Shown here piece after piece: positions 1 through 5,863 of a DNA stretch of 31,530 bases. Within the stretch, counting starts at the first letter, position 1. Each line of letters begins with the position of its first letter. The translations under genes were made by a program, and so were the position numbers. The notes under the pieces are model-generated. The model worked only from the letters and a program-made list of their open reading frames with translations. It did not search any database and had not been told where the DNA came from. The DNA comes from a virus, in IMG/VR virus record IMGVR_UViG_3300031234_000026, positions 1 to 31,530 of that record; one strand, 5' to 3'.

Positions 1-300
1 CGCGTCGGCGAGGTTCGCACCGGCGAGGTCCGCGTCGGTGAGGTCCGCGTCGGCGAGGTTCGCACCGGCGAGGTCCGCGCCGGTGATGTTCGCGTCGGCG
101 AGGTTCGCGCCGGTGAGGTTCGCACCGGCGAGGTCCGCGCCGGTGAGGTTCGCACCGGCGAGGTACGCGTCGGTGAGGTCCGCGCCGGCGAGGTTCGCGT
201 CGGCGAGGTTCGCGCCGGTGAGGTCCGCGCCGGCGAGGTTCGCGTCGGCGAGGTTCGCGTCGGTGAGGTCCGCGCCGGCGAGGTACGCACCGGCCTCGAG
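1..300 (-). repeat. 15-bp tandem repeats encoding pentapeptides
   Basis: About 20 tandem 15-bp units with the core GCGGACCTCGCCGGC or close variants on the minus strand. Changes fall mostly at the first two bases of the Asp/Asn/Tyr codon and within the following Ala/Thr and Gly/Asp codons, so the repeat is maintained at protein level. Such an array is prone to gain or lose units by slippage. Confidence 0.9.
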
Positions 301-378
301 CCTCGGCCTTGGTTTGCCGTCCGCCAGTGCCTCGCGGGACGTTTTAGCGTGGGTCTCGAGCAGCTGTCGCGGCGTCAC
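1..378 (-). CDS. Pentapeptide-repeat protein (3' end beyond window)
   Basis: After about 26 non-repetitive residues the frame becomes an uninterrupted series of about 20 pentapeptides of the form A-(D/N/Y)-L-(A/T)-(D/G), the signature of pentapeptide-repeat proteins, which fold as a right-handed quadrilateral beta-helix. Family members include DNA-gyrase-protecting DNA mimics and many proteins of unknown role, so no specific function can be given. I chose the GTG start at 378 because it overlaps the TGA of the upstream 72-residue gene as GTGA and follows a run of five G about 8 nt upstream. The frame is still open at position 1, so the C-terminus is missing. The 15-bp DNA periodicity is coding, not a CRISPR array. 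Confidence 0.85.
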   Translation of the reverse strand, partial: MTPRQLLETHAKTSREALADGKPRPRLEAGAYLAGADLTDANLADANLAGADLTGANLADANLAGADLTDAYLAGANLTGADLAGANLTGANLADANITGADLAGANLADADLTDADLAGANLADA

Positions 379-593
379 GACCGCACCCCCTTCGCCAGCC
401 ACGCGGCTCGGCGCAGGGCGAAGGCGGTCGACGCGTGTCGCTCGGGGCTGGCACTCGCCATCGCGAAGGCCGCGCGCATCACGTCGACGTCCGCCGACTT
501 CTGCTCACGCTCGGTCAGCGTGGCGGACATCGACGCGACGGCCGCGCGCATGTTGGGGACGGAGGAGGGGGGCTTGCGGGTCGCGGTGGGCAT
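375..593 (-). CDS. Small hypothetical protein coupled to the pentapeptide gene
   Basis: A 72-residue Ala/Arg/Ser-rich protein that I do not recognise; it has no membrane segment or visible motif and is probably helical in the middle (residues 15-50). The start is an ATG at 593, preceded by a pyrimidine-rich stretch and no clear Shine-Dalgarno. Its TGA overlaps the GTG of the pentapeptide-repeat gene by 4 nt, so the two are likely translated together, which is the main argument that it is real. The AT-richer stretch upstream (about 600-660) is the likely promoter region. Confidence 0.5.
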   Translation of the reverse strand: MPTATRKPPSSVPNMRAAVASMSATLTEREQKSADVDVMRAAFAMASASPERHASTAFALRRAAWLAKGVRS

Positions 594-599
594 GGGAGA

Positions 600-660
600 A
601 CTGTATGCCGTTACGACTATAAGCGCAAGTCATAAGTGCATGAAAGTTATTCCAGCGGCG
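600..660 (-). promoter_or_regulatory. AT-rich upstream region with 13-bp spaced direct repeats
   Basis: This stretch is clearly less GC-rich than its surroundings. On the plus strand it holds two near-identical 9-mers, ATAAGCGCA (619-627) and ATAAGTGCA (632-640), 13 bp apart. On the minus strand TATAGT (621-616) could serve as a -10 element for the 72-residue gene, but no good -35 lies 17 bp upstream. A promoter or operator here is inferred only from base composition and repeat spacing. Confidence 0.25.
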
Positions 661-693
661 ACCCCCTTGTGTTTTCCGAAGGAAGCGCGACCA

Positions 694-840
694 TTATCGG
701 CGGACATGGGCGAGCACGGCGGCGTCCGCCATCGCGCGCGTCACGTCCGCGTTCTCGATCACCGTATTGCCGTACGCCCAGTCGGCGCGGGCGGACGGTG
801 TGATGCCCCTTGGGAGTTCGCCCGATGCCTGTCGTGCTCT
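694..840 (-). pseudogene. Possible 3' remnant of a gene cut by the IS insertion
   Basis: The last 45 or so codons of the extended tnpA frame do not look like transposase. They encode a helical stretch containing the pattern W-A-Y-G-N-T followed by V-T-R-A-M, and end with TAA at 694. I read this as the surviving C-terminus of an older minus-strand gene whose 5' part was displaced or lost when the element inserted. No matching 5' part is visible on the minus strand right of the element, so this stays tentative. Confidence 0.3.
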
Positions 841-1341
841 GACCGAAGAACAGCAAGCCACTACCTCGCGAAGCAGGCAGGGGTCCACCGTGGGTAAGCG
901 GGCGAGTGCGGCCTCAGCCGGGTCTCTTCTGGTTCTCTTCTGGTTCTCCACGTACTGCCGCAGTACCTCGATGGGGGCGCCGCCTGCCGAGAGGATGCAG
1001 TAGCTCGGCGACCAGAGCACGGGCTTGCCGCGGTACGCCGCACGGAGCTGCGGGAACTCGGAGCGCAGCCGACGAGACAGGACCGTCTTGAGGTTGTTGA
1101 GGAAGTCGCTCGGCCGGACCTTTGGCGGAAGGTCCACGAGCGCGTGAACGTGGTCGACCTCGCCGGAGCACTCGAGCAGACAGCCTTCCCAGGCAACGCA
1201 GATGTCGCCCGTGATGGTCTTGGCCCTGTCGAGCATCGGCCCGATGAAGACCTTCTTGCGGTACTTGGTAACCAAGACCACGTGGTAGACGAGCCGAAAA
1301 ACGGCGTTGGAATTGCGGTGGAGGGCTTGCACGTGAGACAT
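694..1341 (-). CDS. tnpA: IS200/IS605 Y1 transposase TnpA, C-terminally extended by frameshift
   Basis: HUH-type Y1 transposase that moves the element as single-stranded DNA. The HUH motif is His64-Val-His66 and the nucleophile is Tyr130 in L-R-Q-Y-V-E-N-Q; both are intact. Family members usually end a few residues after this motif, near 140 residues, but this frame runs to 215. An 11-bp tandem duplication (plus strand 924-934 and 935-945) lies just after the Tyr codon. Removing one copy restores the frame and gives a stop after K-R-P-G, for a 138-residue protein of normal length. The extra 77 or so residues are therefore probably an artefact of the duplication. The start lies 20 bp from the divergent tnpB start. 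Confidence 0.85.
   Translation of the reverse strand: MSHVQALHRNSNAVFRLVYHVVLVTKYRKKVFIGPMLDRAKTITGDICVAWEGCLLECSGEVDHVHALVDLPPKVRPSDFLNNLKTVLSRRLRSEFPQLRAAYRGKPVLWSPSYCILSAGGAPIEVLRQYVENQKRTRRDPAEAALARLPTVDPCLLREVVACCSSVRARQASGELPRGITPSARADWAYGNTVIENADVTRAMADAAVLAHVRR
923..948 (-). repeat. 11-bp tandem duplication in tnpA
   Basis: On the minus strand AACCAGAAGAG occurs twice in tandem, followed by a partial third copy. The unit length is not a multiple of three, so the second copy moves tnpA out of its normal frame right after the catalytic tyrosine region. It looks like replication slippage. Confidence 0.85.
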
Positions 1342-1361
1342 GAACCAAGCATAGTGGGCGA

Positions 1362-2522
1362 ATGGTCCGCGTCTACCGGTATCGGATCTGCCCGACGCGA
1401 GCCCAAGACGCTGCGCTCCGGGAGACGCTTGAACGTCTGCGGGAGCTGTACAACGCCGCGCTCCAGCACCGACGGGACGCGTACCGGAAGCGGGGGGAGG
1501 GCGTCTCTGCGTACGGCCAGATGCGCGAGCTTGCCGGCGTCCGCGAGGTTCGGCCGGAGTACGCAGAGATCCACACGCATCTTCTGCAAGACGCCCTCAC
1601 GCGGCTCGACCGCGCCTACCGCGCGTTCTTTCGTCGTGTCAAAGCAGGCGAGACACCCGGCTTCCCTCGCTTCAAGGGCCGTGGCCGCTACCGCACCTTC
1701 ACGTTCAAGGACGCCGCGAACCACAACGGCGTCCGTCTCCTGGCGGGCGGCAAGCGGGTCAAGCTCGCCGGCATCGGCAACGTCAAGGTCAAGCTCCACC
1801 GTCCCGTTGGGGGGCGCATCAAGCAGGCCTCCGTGTCGCTCGACGGGGACGGTCACTGGTACATCGCCTTCGCGTGCGCCGACGTTCCCGCGCGCCCGCT
1901 CCCGCCGCTCGACACCAGCGTCGGGATCGACGTGGGTATCACGACATTCGCCGCGCTCAGCGACGGGGCCATGGTCGACAACCCTCGCCCCTACGAGATG
2001 GCGCAGCGATCTCTCGCCACGGCGCAACGCCGCGTGTCTCGTCGCAAGCGCGGGTCGAAGCGTCGACGCAAAGCCGTGGACCTTCTCGCCAAACAGTCGG
2101 CTCGCGTCCAGCGGGTGCGCCTCGACTTCCACCACAAGACCGCCCACGCCATCGTGCAGCGGTTCGGTTCGATTGCCGTGGAAGACCTCAACATCAGAGG
2201 CTTGGCGCGCATGCGCCTCGCCAAGCAAGTGCATGATGCCGGGTGGGCTCAGTTCACCACGATCCTCGCGAACAAGGCTGAAAGCGCCGGCCGCGAGTTC
2301 TATCGGGTGGATCCACGCGGCACTTCTCAAGAATGCAGCGGCTGCCAGGAACGTGTCCCGAAGGGGCTCCGCGTTCGGGTTCACGCGTGCCCCCATTGCG
2401 GGCTCGTCTTGGATCGCGACGTCAACGCAGCCGTCAACGTACAAGCGCGGGGACACCGCGTTCGAGGAGGGGCGAGCCGTAAGCGCCCCGTTGAATCGAG
2501 AAGCCCCTTCCTCGCGACGTAG
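1362..2522 (+). CDS. tnpB: TnpB, RNA-guided nuclease of the IS605 element
   Basis: TnpB proteins are RNA-guided DNA nucleases, relatives of Cas12, that help keep the element at its donor site. All key features are intact in 386 residues: an N-terminal helix-turn-helix region (about 1-60), RuvC Asp190 in G-I-D-V-G, Glu274 in V-E-D-L-N, a four-Cys zinc ribbon (C325, C328, C343, C346) and RuvC Asp353 in D-R-D-V-N-A-A. Length and motif order are typical. The basic block at about 223-237 (R-R-x-S-R-R-K-R-G-S-K) is usual for the family. The stop codon TAG (2520-2522) sits in the loop region of the right-end hairpin, as expected where the guide RNA overlaps the 3' end of tnpB. Confidence 0.93.
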   Translation: MVRVYRYRICPTRAQDAALRETLERLRELYNAALQHRRDAYRKRGEGVSAYGQMRELAGVREVRPEYAEIHTHLLQDALTRLDRAYRAFFRRVKAGETPGFPRFKGRGRYRTFTFKDAANHNGVRLLAGGKRVKLAGIGNVKVKLHRPVGGRIKQASVSLDGDGHWYIAFACADVPARPLPPLDTSVGIDVGITTFAALSDGAMVDNPRPYEMAQRSLATAQRRVSRRKRGSKRRRKAVDLLAKQSARVQRVRLDFHHKTAHAIVQRFGSIAVEDLNIRGLARMRLAKQVHDAGWAQFTTILANKAESAGREFYRVDPRGTSQECSGCQERVPKGLRVRVHACPHCGLVLDRDVNAAVNVQARGHRVRGGASRKRPVESRSPFLAT

Positions 2523-2565
2523 TCGCAGGGAGGGGAGATGATCACGAGCCCCCGATCAGCGCGGC
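2400..2565 (+). ncRNA. Candidate omega RNA (reRNA) with guide segment
   Basis: TnpB guide RNAs comprise the 3' part of tnpB, the right-end hairpin and about 16-20 nt of flanking DNA. Here a 14-bp stem with one bulge forms between 2504-2518 and 2522-2535 (outer CCCCTTCCT with AGGGAGGGG, inner GCGAC with GTCGC). It is followed by AGATGATCAC ending at 2545, so the guide would begin at 2546 with GAGCCCCCGATC. The 5' limit is nominal and the 3' scaffold boundary is inferred by analogy with known elements. Confidence 0.45.
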
Positions 2566-2576
2566 GGCGGTGGTAA

Positions 2577-2606
2577 TCAACCCCGCCCTAAAGGGCGGAG
2601 CTTTCA
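2577..2606 (+). repeat. GC-rich hairpin, copy A
   Basis: CCCCGCCC-TAAA-GGGCGGAG followed by CTTTC: an 8-bp stem with one mismatch and a four-base loop. A closely similar hairpin lies on the minus strand at 8272-8301. This copy sits between the IS right end and the Shine-Dalgarno of the next plus-strand gene. It may be a terminator-like element or a remnant of an IS200/IS605 end; the sequence alone does not decide. Confidence 0.5.
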
Positions 2607-2616
2607 GGAGAGCGAC

Positions 2617-2808
2617 ATGAAGCTGATGCGTCACCAAACCCGCGAGGCGCTCAAGGCCGCGTACGATGTGTTGACGGCCATAGACACGGGCGACGACGTA
2701 TGCTGCTCATTTTGCTTCGTGCTGAGGCCCAAGACCGGACATCTCGCTGACTGCCTGCTCGCCGTGTCGCTCGATAAGGTCAAGGCGGCGCTGGGAAAGG
2801 AGGAGTGA
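2617..2808 (+). CDS. Small hypothetical protein with a Cys cluster
   Basis: A 63-residue protein with C-C-S-F-C at about residues 29-33 and another Cys near residue 46; a metal site is possible but unproven. I do not recognise a family. The start is supported by AGGAG 7-8 nt upstream of the ATG. The gene ends in L-G-K-E-E, and the same 16 bp (2790-2805) recurs exactly at 3001-3016 near the end of a similar segment of the next gene. It is the first of two plus-strand genes between the IS and the convergent lysis module, transcribed against the late operon. Confidence 0.6.
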   Translation: MKLMRHQTREALKAAYDVLTAIDTGDDVCCSFCFVLRPKTGHLADCLLAVSLDKVKAALGKEE

Positions 2809-2809
2809 G

Positions 2810-3163
2810 GTGACTAGCGAATGGGAACCCTTACATGAGGAGACTCGAATCGCGTGTATCGCGATGGAGACGATCCGTAGGTTGCACGCGGATCGGACCT
2901 CTCTAGAGGCCAAGCTCGCCACGGCTCGAGAGATCATCACCGACTATATGCACACATACCACGTCGCGGAGGACTCGCCTTTGCGGCGGTTGGTCGACGT
3001 GCTGGGAAAGGAGGAGCGATGTCCAAGTGGCAGTGGCCGACGCGTCGAGTACAGGCCCAGCGCGGAGGCGGAGACGGCCCTAGCCGGCCTCGTCGCCAAG
3101 GCCGGCGCCACCCAGAACGACGTTATCGAACGACTCGTCCTGGAGGCGGCTGCGCGGAAATAG
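2810..3163 (+). CDS. Hypothetical protein with C-terminal ribbon-helix-helix-like domain (possible fusion)
   Basis: GTG start 1 nt after the previous stop, behind AAAGGAGGAG. Residues 1-69 are helical and end in L-G-K-E-E like the upstream gene. Residues 75-117 (V-E-Y-R-P-S-A-E-A-E ... V-I-E-R-L-V-L-E-A) look like a CopG-type ribbon-helix-helix DNA-binding domain. The 16-bp repeat at 3001-3016 is followed by CGATG where the upstream gene has TGA. A single T would close this gene there and overlap an ATG at 3019 that has an ideal ribosome site. The protein may thus be a fusion of two ancestral small genes, though joining that ATG to the DNA-binding domain would also need a frameshift. Confidence 0.6.
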   Translation: MTSEWEPLHEETRIACIAMETIRRLHADRTSLEAKLATAREIITDYMHTYHVAEDSPLRRLVDVLGKEERCPSGSGRRVEYRPSAEAETALAGLVAKAGATQNDVIERLVLEAAARK

Positions 3164-3191
3164 CGGGTTGGGTGCTACTCGTTCGCCCGAG

Positions 3192-3779
3192 TCAGGTCGG
3201 ATCGTTCGATGGTCCGTCGAGTAGTCCGTCGATCGCGAGCACACCTGCGCCGGCGACCGAGATTGGCATCTCCGGCTCAGTGACCTCATGGTCGCCCGAG
3301 AGCCGAGAGGCATAGAACGTCTCCCAGCGCTGGACTCCGGTGAGGTACGCATCGAGGGGGGCGGTAAAATATCCCCGCTGCTTGAGCCCGGCGCAGAAGG
3401 CGGACGCGTCACCATTGATCGCACCGGTCCACGCCTCCGGGTAATGGTCGGAGAGGAACGCGACGAAGAAAAGCGACCCGTCATTGAGGCTCATCCACGC
3501 CGAGAACTGACCGAGGCACACCGTTCGAAGCGGGGGCGTACCGAGATACTCGACGGTTTGGAACTCGGTCCAGTTCGGCCCAGGACCGCGTTTTACGTTG
3601 CCGATGTTCCACTGGACCGCGGCACCACCGTTCGACGTTTCTAGGGCCACTTGCGCGCATAGGAGCGCCAACGTCGCGTCGAGGGGTGCATGCCCCATCT
3701 GCGTCGTGAATGCCCAGTGAAGGGCCGCGAGCAAGTCTCTCGGCGTGAACGGGGTGCGGGTGGCAGGGACCTGGCTCAT
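3192..3779 (-). CDS. Endolysin, glucosaminidase (GH73-like) type
   Basis: A 195-residue peptidoglycan hydrolase candidate. Residues 36-64 (L-A-L-L-C-A-Q-V-A-L-E-T-S followed by W-N-I-G-N-V-K) match the pattern of flagellar FlgJ-type and phage glucosaminidases, with Glu47 as the likely catalytic acid. It would cut the glycan strands at lysis. There is no signal peptide, so release would depend on a holin. The ATG at 3779 overlaps the TGA of the upstream gene as ATGA, which is why I prefer it to the longer frame starting at 3854. The acidic tail after residue 165 has no recognised domain. This is the last gene of the late block. Confidence 0.75.
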   Translation of the reverse strand: MSQVPATRTPFTPRDLLAALHWAFTTQMGHAPLDATLALLCAQVALETSNGGAAVQWNIGNVKRGPGPNWTEFQTVEYLGTPPLRTVCLGQFSAWMSLNDGSLFFVAFLSDHYPEAWTGAINGDASAFCAGLKQRGYFTAPLDAYLTGVQRWETFYASRLSGDHEVTEPEMPISVAGAGVLAIDGLLDGPSNDPT

Positions 3780-4036
3780 GGGACGAGGGCGGCAGCGCTG
3801 GCGATCGAGGTGATGACGGACGCGACACCGGCCGCCGCCTGGAGCACGCTCCACACCGTCGCCCAGGCACTAGGGGGTACCCGCGCGTCCGCGGCCTGGT
3901 AGGCGGCAAGCATTTCGGGACCAGACGTTGGATCCGAGTGGATCGTCAGGATCAGATCCGCCACGTCGCGCTCGGTCATTGTGGGCGCGATGGGCAGGAT
4001 GACCCCGACGACGTCCTCGAAGCTCTCGAGCCTCAC
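3776..4036 (-). CDS. Small protein with C-terminal hydrophobic segment, lysis region
   Basis: An 86-residue protein. The first half is soluble and acidic. Residues 58-86 (from W-A-T-V-W-S-V-L-Q onward) are hydrophobic and Ala-rich, enough for one membrane helix. GTG at 4036 forms a GTGA overlap with the upstream stop; a longer frame from GTG 4057 is possible. Its place directly before the endolysin suggests a lysis accessory role such as holin or antiholin, but no family signature is visible. Confidence 0.6.
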   Translation of the reverse strand: MRLESFEDVVGVILPIAPTMTERDVADLILTIHSDPTSGPEMLAAYQAADARVPPSAWATVWSVLQAAAGVASVITSIASAAALVP

Positions 4037-4347
4037 GGTTTTCGGCTCGGCACGCACTCGACGCTACCTACGAGCCTCCCCGCGTCATGCGCCGCAAGAG
4101 AGGCCTGGACCGAGCAGAGTCCGGCCCTCGAGTACGCGCGCACCTGGGGGCCCGCGTCGAGCGCGTACAGCCTAGACAGCATCGACTCGGCCCCGAGCTC
4201 TCCGTTTCGGTCGACAGCCGTGTACGCGGGATGGCAGCTGCCGAGGAACAGGATGGCGAATGCGATTGCCGCCATGATGATCACGGCGACCCCGAGCGCG
4301 CGCAGGAAGTCGAAATCACCAGGGGGCGGCGCGTCGGTGTAGGTCAT
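4033..4347 (-). CDS. Small membrane protein or lipoprotein, lysis region
   Basis: A 104-residue protein with one strong hydrophobic stretch (about 17-36) that ends in F-L-G-S-C, which can be read as a lipobox with Cys38. The N-terminus before it is acidic and Pro-rich, unlike a standard signal peptide, so an N-in membrane anchor is the alternative. The remainder contains two further Cys residues (78 and 98). It overlaps both neighbours by 4 nt. A spanin-like or other envelope role in lysis is possible from position alone. Confidence 0.6.
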   Translation of the reverse strand: MTYTDAPPPGDFDFLRALGVAVIIMAAIAFAILFLGSCHPAYTAVDRNGELGAESMLSRLYALDAGPQVRAYSRAGLCSVQASLAAHDAGRLVGSVECVPSRKP

Positions 4348-5228
4348 CGGAGCAGCCGCCCGAGCGCCGATTCGATTCGCTGCAGTAGCGTGGGGGAGCC
4401 GGAAGGGGCCGCTACGGTGCCTCCGACCGCATCGAAGGCGGTAACGAGCGCTTTCCAGTCGAGGCCGTCTGGCGCCCTCTGCGCGCCGGCAATGATAGTG
4501 TCCTCGTCGAGCTCGACGTAGAGGCCACCGCCGCCAGCCGTCGTCGCCCCGGCGGCCAAGGCGTCGTAGGTGAGGAAGCCCGGCATGCCCCATGACCAGA
4601 TCCGTAGGTTCTGTTCGGTCTGGTCCGCCAACGTGAACGCGTGACCGCTGTTCGGATTGGCCACGAACCCACCGGTCGGCACATCCCACGTCCAGCCGGG
4701 GCTGCTCGGCATGTCGTTGGTCCAAGCGTCGGGCAGTCCCATGCAGATGTTGGCGCCGACGAGGTTCGATACGACCGCTCGCACGAGGTCGCGATTCGTT
4801 GCATCGACGAGCAGGAATCCGGCAGGCTTGTCGAGGCATCCCGCGTTGTCGCTTGGAATCCCGTGCGTACATCCGTTCCCAAGCACGACGGTTTCGTCGC
4901 ACCCCTGATCCCCAGGCATCCCGCCGTCACGCGTGTAGACGGCCAGCACCTGGTCTAGGGTCGGGTGAAAGACGGGCTTGCCGGCGGCCGCCTGACGAAG
5001 TGACTGGCGGTGGAATTGATCGGCCTCAGTGCAGTCGCCGTAACGATCGTTCCCCAAGATATCGGTTAGACAGGCCTGGGCATACGGAGCCGACCCGAAC
5101 GATGTTGATGCTGGCGTAGGCCCGAAAGCGCCGACGTTCGGGTTGAAGTCGGCGAGACGTAGGTGATGTGGCTTGGAAGGGACGAGCCGGCCGCCGACGT
5201 GGAACCCGTTGATAACGCGGCCGCTCAC
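4344..5228 (-). CDS. Papain-like fold phage protein (C39/C1-like) of unknown role
   Basis: A 294-residue protein with the outline of a papain-like cysteine hydrolase: Cys66 in G-N-D-R-Y-G-D-C-T, His196 in S-G-H-A-F-T-L and a W-S-W-G motif at 211-214, in the order expected for Cys, His and the region after. I recall similar G-N-D-x-x-G-D-C proteins in phages and prophages of high-GC bacteria, with no defined function. GTG at 5228 gives a GTGA overlap with the upstream stop. No signal peptide is seen. Cutting a peptide bridge of the cell wall at lysis, or processing a virion protein, are both possible. Confidence 0.65.
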   Translation of the reverse strand: MSGRVINGFHVGGRLVPSKPHHLRLADFNPNVGAFGPTPASTSFGSAPYAQACLTDILGNDRYGDCTEADQFHRQSLRQAAAGKPVFHPTLDQVLAVYTRDGGMPGDQGCDETVVLGNGCTHGIPSDNAGCLDKPAGFLLVDATNRDLVRAVVSNLVGANICMGLPDAWTNDMPSSPGWTWDVPTGGFVANPNSGHAFTLADQTEQNLRIWSWGMPGFLTYDALAAGATTAGGGGLYVELDEDTIIAGAQRAPDGLDWKALVTAFDAVGGTVAAPSGSPTLLQRIESALGRLLR

Positions 5229-5542
5229 AGGTGAGCCCGCGCCTTCATCGCGGCCCCAGCATCGCCGGCCGGCTTGGCGTTGACGATCGCGGTGATGGCC
5301 CCAATGGTGCCCACGACCGGCACGAGCGCCGTGGCACCGCTCTGGACGTCGGTCAGAACCGAGCATACGGCCTTGCTCGCCGCTGGATCTGCCACGTCGA
5401 CGATCGTGCATGCGATGGGCGATAGGGCGCTGAGGATGCTGGCGGCGGTTGTGGCGTCGGCTGCGGCCTGAGAAGCCGTGAAGCCAGCGCACCCGGCGCC
5501 TCCGACGAGGATGAGAGCGGGGAGGAATCGAAGATTCTTCAT
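5225..5542 (-). CDS. Small predicted lipoprotein, lysis region
   Basis: A 105-residue protein with a typical signal sequence (M-K-N-L-R-F-L-P-A-L-I-L-V) ending in G-G-A-G-C; Cys18 is the likely lipidated residue, although Gly at -3 is not ideal. The rest is Ala-rich with two Cys near residues 45 and 62 and a hydrophobic Gly/Ala segment at about 73-90. It could be an outer-membrane spanin or another envelope lipoprotein. ATG at 5542 overlaps the upstream stop as ATGA. Confidence 0.65.
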   Translation of the reverse strand: MKNLRFLPALILVGGAGCAGFTASQAAADATTAASILSALSPIACTIVDVADPAASKAVCSVLTDVQSGATALVPVVGTIGAITAIVNAKPAGDAGAAMKARAHL

Positions 5543-5856
5543 TGGGGGGAACCTTTGGGTGGGGAAATCAGAGGGCGACTCACGGACACTTCGAGGGCCT
5601 TTGCGCTCGCGAGAGACCCCTTGGAGGCTTCGTTTCGAACAAGGTCGATGACGGACTGCAGCGCCGACAGCGGGTTGACCCCGACCGCCAGCAGCAGACG
5701 AACGAGAGCGGCGACGCGCGGTCTGCGCTCTGCCATCGCGAGCCAGCTCGATAGCGGCTGCAGGTAAAGGGCGAACTGAATGACCCCATTCAGCACGACG
5801 CTTCCCTCGACGAGGTACCCGACGATCTGCCCGTGATGCATGACGATCCAATTCAT
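5539..5856 (-). CDS. Small membrane protein, holin candidate
   Basis: A 105-residue protein with two hydrophobic segments, about 11-37 and 48-66, and a soluble tail. The size and two-helix arrangement fit a class II holin, which would form lesions for endolysin release, but there is no family motif. The ATG at 5856 lies 7 nt after the upstream stop with GAGGT as ribosome site, and the stop overlaps the next start as ATGA. Confidence 0.55.
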   Translation of the reverse strand: MNWIVMHHGQIVGYLVEGSVVLNGVIQFALYLQPLSSWLAMAERRPRVAALVRLLLAVGVNPLSALQSVIDLVRNEASKGSLASAKALEVSVSRPLISPPKGSPQ

Positions 5857-5863
5857 GGTGACC

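Larger units (their letters stand above)
914..2545 (+). mobile_element. IS200/IS605-family element with divergent tnpA and tnpB
   Basis: The layout is the IS605 type: tnpA leftward and tnpB rightward, sharing a 20-bp start-to-start gap. The right end is placed at about 2545, after a strong hairpin that begins inside tnpB and a short tail ending GATCAC. The left end lies to the left of the ancestral tnpA stop (914) but I could not identify its subterminal hairpin, so the coordinates are a minimum. Such elements make no target duplication, so no flanking repeats are expected. Promoters for the two genes must overlap the opposing coding regions. Confidence 0.8.

Noticed and set aside
1-300. Tandem repeats as a CRISPR array
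   Set aside because: There are no spacers. The 15-bp units are contiguous and encode A-(D/N)-L-x-x pentapeptides.
38-622. Plus-strand frame through the repeat array
   Set aside because: It is the antisense of the pentapeptide repeat and gives an implausible Arg/Ser/Phe/Ala repeat protein.
861-2456. Long minus-strand open frame (531 codons) opposite tnpB
   Set aside because: tnpB on the plus strand has all catalytic motifs. The antisense frame is low-complexity Arg/Ala/Ser-rich, as expected from GC-rich shadow frames.
3177-3192. Terminator between the convergent plus-strand genes and the endolysin gene
   Set aside because: Only a 5-bp stem (ACTCG with CGAGT) with a six-base loop and no T-run; too weak to call.
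5229-5492. Longer start for the papain-like protein (ATG at 5492)
   Set aside because: The added N-terminus is Arg/His-rich shadow sequence of the upstream lipoprotein gene. GTG at 5228 gives the usual 4-nt overlap.
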